The notes under the pieces are model-generated. The model saw only the letters and a list, made by a program, of their open reading frames with translations, was not told where the DNA came from and searched no databases. Position numbers and translations under genes: made by a program. 64,000 nucleotides of DNA, taken from NCBI GenBank assembly GCA_036558005.1, contig DATBGO010000026.1:12025-76024 (forward strand), in the 5' to 3' direction. Shown in pieces: positions 50,954 through 58,809 of the stretch. Source of the DNA: DATBGO01 sp036558005. GTDB taxonomy: Bacteria > Actinomycetota > Actinomycetes > Streptosporangiales > Streptosporangiaceae. Position 1 is the stretch's first letter, and every line of letters begins with the position of its first letter.

Positions 50954-52429
50954 ATGGTGAGCATGACTGGCTGGCGCGCGAGACGCGGCAGGACGGGGCC
51001 TGATATGGACAGGGCCGTCCCAGATGATCATGTGGACGACGTAGCTGGGGACACCGGGGACCAGGACCAGGCCGAGGGAGTCCGGGCCCGGCTGCGCGCG
51101 GCCGCGGCGGCGTTCCGGCAGCGGGCCCAGGCCGGGGCGGACCCCGGCCGGGCGGACCCGGTCCCGCCGCCGGACTACCACGACGCCGCCGCGCCGCGGG
51201 ACCCCGCCGGGCCGCAGGTGCCCCGCCCGCTGCAGCAGGCGGCCGCGTGGGCCTGGCGGCTGCTGCTGGTCGGGCTGCTGATCTACGTGGCGTTCCGGCT
51301 GGCCAGCACGCTGCGGCTGGTGGTGCTGCCGTGCATCGCGGCGCTGCTGCTGACGGCGCTGCTGCAGCCGCTGACCTCGCGGCTGCGCAAGACCGGGATG
51401 CCGGCCCTGGCCGCGACCTGGTGCACGGTCCTGGCCGTGATCGTGGTGCTGGGCGGGCTCCTGACGCTGGCGGTCAACCGGATCAGCGCCGACTACCCGA
51501 CGCTGGTGACCGAGGTCAGGCACACCGCCCGCGAGGTGCAGTCATCACTGGCCGGACCGCCGTTCCACCTCAGCAGCCCGCGGCTGCAGCAGCTGGCCAA
51601 CCAGTTCGCCGATTTCCTGTCCCGGCACCAGTCGCAGGTGGCCGGCGCCGCGCTGACCGGCGGGCGGATCTTCCTGGAGATCCTCGGCGGCCTGGTGCTC
51701 ATGCTGTTCGTGACCTTCTTCCTGCTCAAGGACGGCGACCGGATCTGGGCCTGGCTGATCAGCGGGCTGGCGCCGGACACCAGGCGGCGGGTGGGCAACG
51801 CCGGCAACGCCGCGTGGGCGGCGCTGATGAACTACGTCCGCGGCACCACCGCGGTCGCGGCCATCCACGCCATCTTCATCGGCCTGGCGCTGCTGATCCT
51901 GGGCGTGCCGCTGCTGGTGCCGCTGGTCATCCTGGTCTTCCTCGCCGCCTACGTGCCGCTGATCGGGATCCTGGTGGTCGGCGCGCTGGCGATCCTGGTC
52001 ACCCTCGGCACCAAGGGCTGGCTCGCGGCGGTGATCTTGCTGGCCGTGTTCATCGGCGAGAACCAGATCGAGAGCCACCTGCTCCAGCCGCTGGTGGTCG
52101 GGCGGATCGTCCGGCTGCACCCGCTCGCGATCATCCTGGTGCTCGCGGTCGGCGGCATCATCGCCGGGATCGCCGGCGCGATCGTGGCGGTGCCCGCCGC
52201 GGCCGCGCTCAGCTACGCCTGGCCGCACCTGCGCCGGGACCGGGTCCGCCCGCCGCCCGCGCCCGGCCCGCCCGGCGCCGGGGAGCACGCTGCCGGGGCG
52301 CCCGCGGCCGGGCAGCCTCCGGCCCTGGAAACCGCGCCGGACCCGGCCGCCGGGGAGCGCGAGCGCCCGGCCCCCGGCAGCGGCCAGCCGGCCAGCATGC
52401 TCACTCCCTCGGGGCAGCAGCACCGGTAG
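50954..52429 (+). CDS. AI-2E-type transporter family protein
   Basis: 491 residues. An acidic, Pro-rich N-terminal region (to about 90) precedes about eight membrane segments (WRLLLVGLLIYVAF, LRLVVLPCIAALLLTALLQP, IFLEILGGLVLMLFVTFFLL, and later AIHAIFIGLALLILGVPLLV, VILVFLAAYVPLIGILVVGA). GENQIESHLLQPLVVG near residue 370 is a conserved family segment. The C-terminal 80 residues are Pro/Ala-rich. ATG at 50954 leaves only 21 bases to DUF3093; ATG at 51005 is an alternative. Exported substrate unknown; the family name does not prove AI-2 transport. Confidence 0.88.
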   Translation: MVSMTGWRARRGRTGPDMDRAVPDDHVDDVAGDTGDQDQAEGVRARLRAAAAAFRQRAQAGADPGRADPVPPPDYHDAAAPRDPAGPQVPRPLQQAAAWAWRLLLVGLLIYVAFRLASTLRLVVLPCIAALLLTALLQPLTSRLRKTGMPALAATWCTVLAVIVVLGGLLTLAVNRISADYPTLVTEVRHTAREVQSSLAGPPFHLSSPRLQQLANQFADFLSRHQSQVAGAALTGGRIFLEILGGLVLMLFVTFFLLKDGDRIWAWLISGLAPDTRRRVGNAGNAAWAALMNYVRGTTAVAAIHAIFIGLALLILGVPLLVPLVILVFLAAYVPLIGILVVGALAILVTLGTKGWLAAVILLAVFIGENQIESHLLQPLVVGRIVRLHPLAIILVLAVGGIIAGIAGAIVAVPAAAALSYAWPHLRRDRVRPPPAPGPPGAGEHAAGAPAAGQPPALETAPDPAAGERERPAPGSGQPASMLTPSGQQHR

Positions 52430-52471
52430 GGTCGCTGGGATGCGCAGCCAGAATCGAAGGGATGGTGGCCC

Positions 52472-52984
52472 GTGCCGCGGCTGAACGGTGACGGTGACCA
52501 GGTCCGGGTGCTCATCAAGCGGCTCGACCCCGGCCTGCCGGTGCCCGGCCTGGCGCATCCCGGTGACGCGGGCGCCGACCTGTACGCGGCGGCCGACGTG
52601 GAACTCGCGCCCGGCGCCCGCGCGGTGGTGCCGACCGGGATCGCGATCGCGCTGCCCGACGGGTACGCCGCCTTCGTCCACCCGCGGTCCGGCCTCGCGG
52701 CCCGGCACGGGGTCACGCTGGTGAATGCGCCGGGCACGGTGGATGCGGGGTACCGTGGCGAGATCAGGGTGACCCTGCTGAACACCGACGCCCGCACCCC
52801 GGTCCGCTTCCAGCGCGGGGACCGGATCGCCCAGCTGGTGATCCAGCGGGTGGAATGCCCGGTCTTCCATGAGGTAGCCACGCTTCCCGGCTCGGCCAGG
52901 GGCGAGGGCGGGTTCGGGTCGACCGGCGGGCACGCCGCCGCGGGCGGCACGGTGCGAGCGGGTGACCCCGCGGCCGGCGAGTAA
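52472..52984 (+). CDS. dut: dUTP diphosphatase
   Basis: 170 residues. Hydrolyses dUTP to dUMP and PPi. All five trimeric dUTPase motifs are visible in order: AGADLYA, HPRSGLA, GTVDAGYRGEI, RGDRIAQLVI and RGEGGFGSTG at the C terminus. A short tail (about 20 residues) follows motif 5. GTG start; DUF3710 follows six bases later, a conserved actinobacterial order. Confidence 0.97.
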   Translation: MPRLNGDGDQVRVLIKRLDPGLPVPGLAHPGDAGADLYAAADVELAPGARAVVPTGIAIALPDGYAAFVHPRSGLAARHGVTLVNAPGTVDAGYRGEIRVTLLNTDARTPVRFQRGDRIAQLVIQRVECPVFHEVATLPGSARGEGGFGSTGGHAAAGGTVRAGDPAAGE

Positions 52985-52990
52985 GGGAGC

Positions 52991-53767
52991 ATGCGGGTGT
53001 TTCGACGGCGGCGCGGCGAGCACGGCCAGCGCGGCGGCCTGGACCAGGCCGGCGACCAGGACGAGACCTGGATCGAAGACGACGATGAGGACGAGCCGGC
53101 CGGCCAGGACGAGCTCGCCGGCGAGGACGACGACGGCGAGCTGGCCGGCCGGGGCGGCCCCTGGGACGGCACGGGCCGGTACCCGCGGCGGGAACGGCTG
53201 GACTTCGGCAGCCTGCAGGTCCCGCCGCTGCCCGGGCTGGATGTCCAGATCAACATGGCCGAGGACCAGGGCGTCTGGATCGCGGTCGTGCGCGGCGAGA
53301 GCGCGCTGCAGCTGCAGGCGTTCGCCGCGCCGAAAACCAGCGGGCTGTGGGACGAGGTGCGGCAGGAGATCGCCGAGGAGGTGGCCCGCTCCGGCGGGGA
53401 CAGCCAGGAGGCGGGCGGGCCGTTCGGCGCCGAGCTGCACGCCATGGTCAGCCCGGCCGGGTCCGGGCCGGGCGATCAGCTGCAGCGGGTACGGTTCCTC
53501 GGGGTGGACGGGCCGCGCTGGTTCCTGCGCGGCCTGCTCAGCGGGCCCGCGGCCGGGCGGCCCGAGCTGGCCAGGCCGTTCGAGGAGCTGTTCGCGGACG
53601 TGGTGGTGATACGCGGCGACCACCCGGCGCCGCCGCGGGAGCTGCTGGAGATCCGGCTGCCCGAGGACGCCCAGCGGGCGCTGGAGGAGCAGATGGCGGC
53701 CGAGGCCGAGGGCCGGGCGTACCCCACCCCGTTCGAGCGCGGGCCGGAGATCACCGAGACCAGGTAG
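52991..53767 (+). CDS. DUF3710 protein
   Basis: 258 residues. The N terminus is basic then strongly acidic (EDDDEDEPAGQDELAGEDDD, about 29-48), probably disordered. The DUF3710 core follows: RLDFGSLQVPPLPGLDVQIN, WIAVVRGESALQLQAFAAPK, VRFLGVDGPRWFLRGLLSG and ELLEIRLPEDA. Always found beside dut in actinobacteria; function unknown. No membrane segment. Confidence 0.92.
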   Translation: MRVFRRRRGEHGQRGGLDQAGDQDETWIEDDDEDEPAGQDELAGEDDDGELAGRGGPWDGTGRYPRRERLDFGSLQVPPLPGLDVQINMAEDQGVWIAVVRGESALQLQAFAAPKTSGLWDEVRQEIAEEVARSGGDSQEAGGPFGAELHAMVSPAGSGPGDQLQRVRFLGVDGPRWFLRGLLSGPAAGRPELARPFEELFADVVVIRGDHPAPPRELLEIRLPEDAQRALEEQMAAEAEGRAYPTPFERGPEITETR

Positions 53768-53778
53768 CCCGGCGCCGG

Positions 53779-54441
53779 TCAGCGCTCCCCGGCCAGCAGC
53801 CTGGCCAGCTCGTCCTCCACGTCCTCGCTGGTGACGAACAGCAGCTCGTCGCCGGCCTCCAGCGGGTCATCGGTGTTGGGCACGATCACCCGGCCGTCCC
53901 TGAGGATTGCCACCAGCGCGGTGTCCGCGGGCCATTCGATGCCGCCGATCCGCCGGCCGGCCAGCGGCGCGTCGGCGGGCATGGTCAGCTCGACCAGGCT
54001 GGCCTCGCTCTGCCGGAACGGCATCAGCCGGACCAGGTCGCCGACGCTGACCGCCTCCTCCACCAGCGCCGAAAGCAGCCGCGGCGTGGACACCGCCACG
54101 TCGATGCCCCACGACTCGTTGAACAGCCACTCGTTGTTGGGGTGGTTGATCCTGGCCACCACCCTGGGCACCCCGTACTCGGTCTTGGCCAGCAGCGAGA
54201 CGACCAGGTTGACCTTGTCGTCGCCGGTCGCGGCGATGACGACGTTGCACCGCTCCAGCGAGGCGTCATCGAGCGAGCTGATCTCGCAGGCGTCGGCCAG
54301 CAGCCACTCGGCCCGCGACACGCTGTCTACCTTGATCGAGCGCGGGTTCTTGTCGATGAGCAGCACCTCGTGGCCATTGCCGAGCAGTTCCTTGGCGATG
54401 GAGCGGCCCACCGCCCCGGCGCCGGCGATCGCGACCCGCAT
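53779..54441 (-). CDS. trkA: TrkA-type potassium channel regulator 2
   Basis: 220 residues. N-terminal RCK/TrkA-N Rossmann fold: VAIAGAGAVGRSIAKELLGN, VLLIDKNP. C-terminal TrkA-C domain (about 130-215: SLVELTMPADAPLAGRRIG, VIVPNTDDPLEAGDELLFVT). Binds NAD(H) or nucleotides to gate K+ uptake. The ATG overlaps the stop of the upstream TrkA gene by one base. Such paired TrkA genes resemble mycobacterial ceoB/ceoC. The channel subunit (TrkH/Ktr) is not in view. Confidence 0.93.
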   Translation of the reverse strand: MRVAIAGAGAVGRSIAKELLGNGHEVLLIDKNPRSIKVDSVSRAEWLLADACEISSLDDASLERCNVVIAATGDDKVNLVVSLLAKTEYGVPRVVARINHPNNEWLFNESWGIDVAVSTPRLLSALVEEAVSVGDLVRLMPFRQSEASLVELTMPADAPLAGRRIGGIEWPADTALVAILRDGRVIVPNTDDPLEAGDELLFVTSEDVEDELARLLAGER

Positions 54442-55115
54442 CAGCGCGCTCCCTTCCCTGGCGCGGCCGGCCGGGCGAACACCGCGCCGATCCGGTCCAG
54501 CTCGCGCTCGTCCGCCAGCACGTGCAGCACGTCGCCTTCCTGCAGCACGGTGCCTGGCGTGGGCAGGATCGCGTCACCGAGCCTGGTGATGAACGCGATC
54601 CTGGTCCGCGCGGTGTCCTCCAGCGCCCGCACCTTCTCGCCCAGCCAGCCGTCGGAGTAGGCAACCTCGGCGAGCACGATCGCGCCGGTCGGGTCGCGCC
54701 ACAGCGGCTCGGTGCCCTCGGGCAGCAGCCTGCGCAGCATCTGGTCGGCGGTCCAGCGCACGGTCGCCACCGTCGGGATGCCCAGCCGCTGGTACACCTC
54801 GGCCCGCCGCGGGTCGTAGATCCTGGCCACCACGCGCTGCACGCCGAACGACTCCCTGGCCACCCGGGCCGAGATCACGTTCGAGTTGTCGCCGCTGCTG
54901 ACGGCGGCGAACGCGTCGGCGCGCTCGATACCCGCCTCGACCAGGACATGACGGTCGAATCCGACACCGGTCACCCGCTGGCCCTTGAAGCCGCCGTGCA
55001 GCCGGCGGAAGGCTTCCGGGTCCTGGTCGATGATGGCAACCGAATGGCCCTGGCCTTCGAGGATGTGCGCGATCGTCGATCCGACGCGGCCGCACCCCAT
55101 GATGACGATATGCAC
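54441..55115 (-). CDS. trkA: TrkA-type potassium channel regulator 1
   Basis: 224 residues. RCK N-domain: HIVIMGCGRVGSTIAHILEG, VAIIDQDPEAFRRL, VVARIYDPRRAEVYQRLGIP; TrkA-C domain with AILPTPGTVLQEGDVLHVLA. GTG start with GGAAGGAAG upstream. Upstream member of the two-gene trkA unit; the two probably form a heteromeric gating ring. Confidence 0.93.
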   Translation of the reverse strand: MHIVIMGCGRVGSTIAHILEGQGHSVAIIDQDPEAFRRLHGGFKGQRVTGVGFDRHVLVEAGIERADAFAAVSSGDNSNVISARVARESFGVQRVVARIYDPRRAEVYQRLGIPTVATVRWTADQMLRRLLPEGTEPLWRDPTGAIVLAEVAYSDGWLGEKVRALEDTARTRIAFITRLGDAILPTPGTVLQEGDVLHVLADERELDRIGAVFARPAAPGKGAR

Positions 55116-55251
55116 TATCTTCCTTCCGGCGGTGTCGGTGCCCGATCAAGGTATGCCCTCCGGCCGGCCAGGGCTAGTCCCGTTCCGTGCCGGGATGACC
55201 GGCCCGGCCGGCCCGGCGGAGAGGAGCCCGTGATGAGCGCGCGAGCATGGT

Positions 55252-56499
55252 GTGATGCGGGCTGACGCGCAGCGGCTCCCGGCCCCTGGCGAGCTGGTCG
55301 AGCTGACCGTCGGCGAGCCCGCGCACGGCGGCTGGTGCGTGGCCAGGCCGGACCAGCGGCCCGGGCCGGTGATCTTCGTCAGGCACGCGCTGCCCGGCGA
55401 GCGGGTCAGGGCGGTGATCACCCAGACGACGTCGAAGCTGGCCAGGGCGGACGCGGTCGAGATCCTGACCGCGGCGGCGGGCCGGGTGCGGCCGCCGTGC
55501 CCGCAGGCACGGCCGGGCGGCTGCGGTGGCTGCGACTGGCAGCACGCCAGCCTGCCCGCGCAGCGGGAGCTCAAGGCCGCCGTGATCAGCGGGCAGCTGC
55601 GCCGCATCGCCGGGATCGACCGGCCGGTGACCGTCGAGCCGGTGCCCGGTGACGAGAACGGCCTGGGCTGGCGGACCTCGGTGCGGTTCGCGGTCCGCGC
55701 GGACGGGGTCGCCGGGCTGCGCGCGCACCGCTCGCACGAGGTGATCGACACCGGCGGCTGCCCGATCGCGCACCCGCTCATCGGGGCGGCGCAGGTCACC
55801 AGCCAGCGCTGGCCCGGGCCCGGGTCGGTGCAGGTGCGGGTCGCGCCGGAGTCAGGCGACCGCACGGTGCTCGCGGCCGGGCGCGCCGAGGGCCCGCGGC
55901 ACCTGCGCCAGCGGGCAGCGGGGCGGCAGTGGCGGGTCAGCGCGGCGTCGTTCTGGCAGGTCCACCCGGGTGCCGCGAGCCTGCTCGCGGCCGCGGTGCT
56001 GGACGCGCTGGCGCCGCGGCCCGGGGACCGGGTGCTGGACCTGTACTGCGGGGCCGGGCTGTTCGCCGGGGTGCTCGGGTCGGCGGTCGGCCCGGCAGGC
56101 CAGGTGACCGGGCTGGAACGCGACCGCGCCGCGGTGCGCGACGCACGGCGCAACCTGCGGGCGATGCCGTGGGCCCGGGTCCGCCAGGGCGACGCGGCCG
56201 CGCTGCTGGCCCGCCACGGCCTGGCGGGCGCGTCGCTGGCGGTGCTCGACCCGCCCAGGACCGGGGCGGCCCGGCCGGTCGTCAGCGCGCTGTGCGGCCC
56301 GCCCGGGCCCGGCGGCCAGGGACTGCGCCGGATCGCGTACGTGTCCTGCGACCCGGCGACCCTGGCCAGGGACCTGGCGCTGCTGGCGGAGGGCGGCTGG
56401 CAGCTGCACGCGCTGCGCGCCTTCGACGCGTTCCCGATGACCCACCACGTGGAGTGCCTCGCCGTCCTCACCCGGCCCGGCCGGGCCGCAGCGGGTTAG
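55252..56499 (+). CDS. TrmA/RlmD-family RNA (uracil) methyltransferase
   Basis: 415 residues. N-terminal TRAM-like domain (VELTVGEPAHGGWCVARP). Cys-rich Fe-S binding segment CPQARPGGCGGCDWQHA (about residues 83-100). SAM-binding VLDLYCGAGLFAGVL (about 262), and the catalytic Cys in YVSCDPATLARD near the C terminus. It methylates uracil C5 in tRNA or rRNA; which base is not clear. Starts GTG at 55252 or ATG at 55255; divergent from the trkA pair. Confidence 0.92.
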   Translation: MMRADAQRLPAPGELVELTVGEPAHGGWCVARPDQRPGPVIFVRHALPGERVRAVITQTTSKLARADAVEILTAAAGRVRPPCPQARPGGCGGCDWQHASLPAQRELKAAVISGQLRRIAGIDRPVTVEPVPGDENGLGWRTSVRFAVRADGVAGLRAHRSHEVIDTGGCPIAHPLIGAAQVTSQRWPGPGSVQVRVAPESGDRTVLAAGRAEGPRHLRQRAAGRQWRVSAASFWQVHPGAASLLAAAVLDALAPRPGDRVLDLYCGAGLFAGVLGSAVGPAGQVTGLERDRAAVRDARRNLRAMPWARVRQGDAAALLARHGLAGASLAVLDPPRTGAARPVVSALCGPPGPGGQGLRRIAYVSCDPATLARDLALLAEGGWQLHALRAFDAFPMTHHVECLAVLTRPGRAAAG

Positions 56500-56513
56500 G
56501 CCAGGATGAGGGC

Positions 56514-57446
56514 ATGGAACTGCGGATCTTCACCGAGCCGCAGCAGGGCGCCAGCTACGCGACCCTGCTGCGGGTGGCCAGGGCCACCGAGGAGCTGGGC
56601 TTCGCCGGGTTCTTCCGGTCCGACCACTACCTGAAGATGGGCGGGGGCAGCGGGCTGCCCGGGCCCACCGACGCGTGGATCACGCTGGCCGGGCTGGCCA
56701 TCCAGACGGCCAGGATCCGGCTGGGCACGCTGATGACCGCGGCCACCTTCCGGCATCCGGGGCCGCTGGCCATCGCGGTCGCCCAGGTGGACCAGATGAG
56801 CGGCGGCCGGGTCGAGCTGGGCATCGGGGCCGGATGGTACGCCGCCGAGCACGCCGCCTACGCCATCGCGTTCCCCGGGCTCGGCGAGCGGTTCGGGCGG
56901 CTCGCCGAGCAGCTGGCCGTCATCACCGGCCTGTGGGCGGTGCCGCCCGGCGGCACGTTCTCCTACCAGGGCAGCTACTACACGGTCACCGACTCGCCCG
57001 GGCTGCCCAAGCCCGTCCAGCGGCCGCGGCCGCCGGTCATCATCGGCGGCACCGGGCCGCGCCGCACCCCCGGGCTGGCCGCCCGGTTCGCCGATGAGTA
57101 CAACGTCCCGTTCAGCCCGGTACACCAGAGCGCGGTGGCATTCGGGCGGGTGCGGGAGGCGTGCGCGCGGGCCGGGCGGGCGGAGTCGTCGATGACCTAC
57201 TCGGTGGCCCAGGTGGTGTGCTGCGGGCGCACCGCCGCCGAGCTCAGCGCCCGGGCCGCGGCGACCGGCATGCCGCTGCCGCGGCTGCGCGAGCAGGGCC
57301 TGGCTGGCACCCCGGCCGAGATCACCGCCAAGATCGGCGAGTTCGCCGCGCTCGGCGCCGCCCGGGTCTACCTCCAGGTGCTCGACCTCGACGACCTGGA
57401 CCACCTGGAGCTGATCGCCGCGGAAGTGCTGCCCGCGCTGGCCTGA
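56514..57446 (+). CDS. LLM-class, probably F420-dependent, oxidoreductase
   Basis: 310 residues of the luciferase-like monooxygenase fold. FAGFFRSDHYLKMG (about residue 30), AGLAIQTARIRLGTLMTAAT (about 60), SGGRVELGIGAGWYAAEHAA (about 98), VIIGGTGPRRTPGLAARFAD (about 175). F420-dependent family members in actinobacteria look like this; FMN use cannot be excluded. ATG at 56514 with GATGAGGG upstream. It lies 20 bases before an F420-type PPOX gene. Confidence 0.9.
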   Translation: MELRIFTEPQQGASYATLLRVARATEELGFAGFFRSDHYLKMGGGSGLPGPTDAWITLAGLAIQTARIRLGTLMTAATFRHPGPLAIAVAQVDQMSGGRVELGIGAGWYAAEHAAYAIAFPGLGERFGRLAEQLAVITGLWAVPPGGTFSYQGSYYTVTDSPGLPKPVQRPRPPVIIGGTGPRRTPGLAARFADEYNVPFSPVHQSAVAFGRVREACARAGRAESSMTYSVAQVVCCGRTAAELSARAAATGMPLPRLREQGLAGTPAEITAKIGEFAALGAARVYLQVLDLDDLDHLELIAAEVLPALA

Positions 57447-57466
57447 CGGCTCGCTACCGTAGCCGC

Positions 57467-57892
57467 ATGCAGATCATGACCGAGCCCGCGTGGCGCGACT
57501 TCGTAATGACCGGCACCAGGACCGGCAAGCTCGCCGTGACCCGGCGCGACGGCCGGCCGCACGTCACCGCGGTCTGGTTCGTCCTGGACGGCGGCGACGT
57601 GGTGTTCACCACCCCGGCCGACAGCGTCAAGGGCCGGGTGCTGCGCCGGGAGGGCCAAGCCATGCTGTGCGTCGACGATCAGCAGCCGCCGTACTCGTTC
57701 GTGCTGATCGAAGGCCCGGTCTCGGTGTCGGAGGACCCCGGCGAGCTGCTGCACTGGGCGGGCGTGATCGGCGGCCGGTACATGGGCGCGAGCCGGGCGG
57801 CGGAGTACGGCGAGCGTAACGGCGTGCCGGGCGAGCTGCTGGTGCGGCTGCGGATCGCCGCGGTCGTCGCGCGGGCCGGCATCGCGGACTGA
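57467..57892 (+). CDS. PPOX-class F420-dependent oxidoreductase
   Basis: 141 residues, pyridoxamine 5'-phosphate oxidase-like fold. GKLAVTRRDGRPHVTAVWFV (about residues 20-39), VVFTTPADSVKGRVLRREG and IEGPVSVSEDP are typical of the F420-dependent subgroup. Starts 20 bases after the LLM oxidoreductase, probably one transcript. The EamA transporter frame from the other strand runs through its second half. Confidence 0.9.
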   Translation: MQIMTEPAWRDFVMTGTRTGKLAVTRRDGRPHVTAVWFVLDGGDVVFTTPADSVKGRVLRREGQAMLCVDDQQPPYSFVLIEGPVSVSEDPGELLHWAGVIGGRYMGASRAAEYGERNGVPGELLVRLRIAAVVARAGIAD

Positions 57893-58809
57893 CCCCCGGC
57901 CTCGCCCGGCCTGGCGACCCGGGTGCCCTGGCCGACGGCGGTGGCGGCGATCACCGCGGCGGCGGCCGCCGCGCTGACCGCGCTGACCCGCTCGCCCAGC
58001 AGCAGCGCCGACCACAGCAAGGTCAGCGCGGGCTGGGCCAGCTGGATCTTGCCCACCCGGGCCACCCCGCCCCGGGCCAGCCCGGCGTACCAGGCGAAGA
58101 AGCCCAGGCACATCGACACCACGCTGACATAGGCCAGGCCCGCCGCGGCGGCCGCCGTGACCTGCCGGGGCGGGCTGGCCGCCGCGGCCGCGGCGGTGAC
58201 CGGCGCGGTCACCGGCAGCGCCACGATCACCGCCCAGCAGATCACCCGCCACCCGCCGTACTGCCTGGCCAGCGCGCCGCCCTCGGCGTAGCCCAGGCCC
58301 CCGGCCGCCATCGCGGCCAGCAGGATGAGGTCCGCGGCCCGCAGCCGGCCCGCGCCCTGGATCAGCGCGAAGCCGACGACCACCGCCAGGCCCGCCAGCA
58401 GCGCCACCCAGTAGGCCGGCCGCGGCCGCTCGCCGGCCCGCAGCACCGCCATGCCCGCGGTGGCGGCCGGGATCAGGCCGGTCAGCACCGCGCCGTGCAC
58501 GCTGTCCACCTGGCGCAGCGCGATCGCGGTCAGCCCGCCGAAGCCGGCCCCGACGGTCACCGCCACCACCAGCACCCGGGGCAGCGCGGCCCGCGGCGGG
58601 AGAATCCGCTCGCCCCTGGCGGCCAGGATGATGACCGCCAGCACCGCCGCGGGGACCGACCGGCCGACGCCGATCACCAGCGGGCTGAACGAGGCCTCGG
58701 CGGCGCGGGTCGCCGGGAAGGTGACGCTGAAGCACATGACCCCGCAGGCCCCGAGCAGCAGCGGTGACGCTTTCCGGCGCGAGTCAGAAGTGCTTCTATT
58801 GACTCTCAT
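57679..58809 (-). CDS. EamA/DMT-family transporter
   Basis: 376 residues. About ten membrane segments in two EamA repeats (for example PLLLGACGVMCFSVTFPATR, VIGVGRSVPAAVLAVIILAA, GLIPAATAGMAVLRAGE, AYWVALLAGLAVVVGFALI, YVSVVSMCLGFFAWYAGLA). The transporter fold should end near 57910; the frame continues as about 70 extra residues antisense to the PPOX gene before a stop. ATG at 58809 overlaps the start codon of the divergent MocR gene (CATG). Likely amino-acid or metabolite exporter. Confidence 0.88.
   Translation of the reverse strand: MRVNRSTSDSRRKASPLLLGACGVMCFSVTFPATRAAEASFSPLVIGVGRSVPAAVLAVIILAARGERILPPRAALPRVLVVAVTVGAGFGGLTAIALRQVDSVHGAVLTGLIPAATAGMAVLRAGERPRPAYWVALLAGLAVVVGFALIQGAGRLRAADLILLAAMAAGGLGYAEGGALARQYGGWRVICWAVIVALPVTAPVTAAAAAASPPRQVTAAAAAGLAYVSVVSMCLGFFAWYAGLARGGVARVGKIQLAQPALTLLWSALLLGERVSAVSAAAAAAVIAATAVGQGTRVARPGEAGGQSAMPARATTAAIRSRTSSSPGTPLRSPYSAARLAPMYRPPITPAQCSSSPGSSDTETGPSISTNEYGGC
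58786..58797. promoter_or_regulatory. Possible MocR/GntR operator
   Basis: AGAAG-TG-CTTCT, a perfect 5-2-5 inverted repeat 10 bases before the MocR start and inside the first codons of the divergent EamA gene. Suggests that binding here would affect both genes. Confidence 0.45.
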
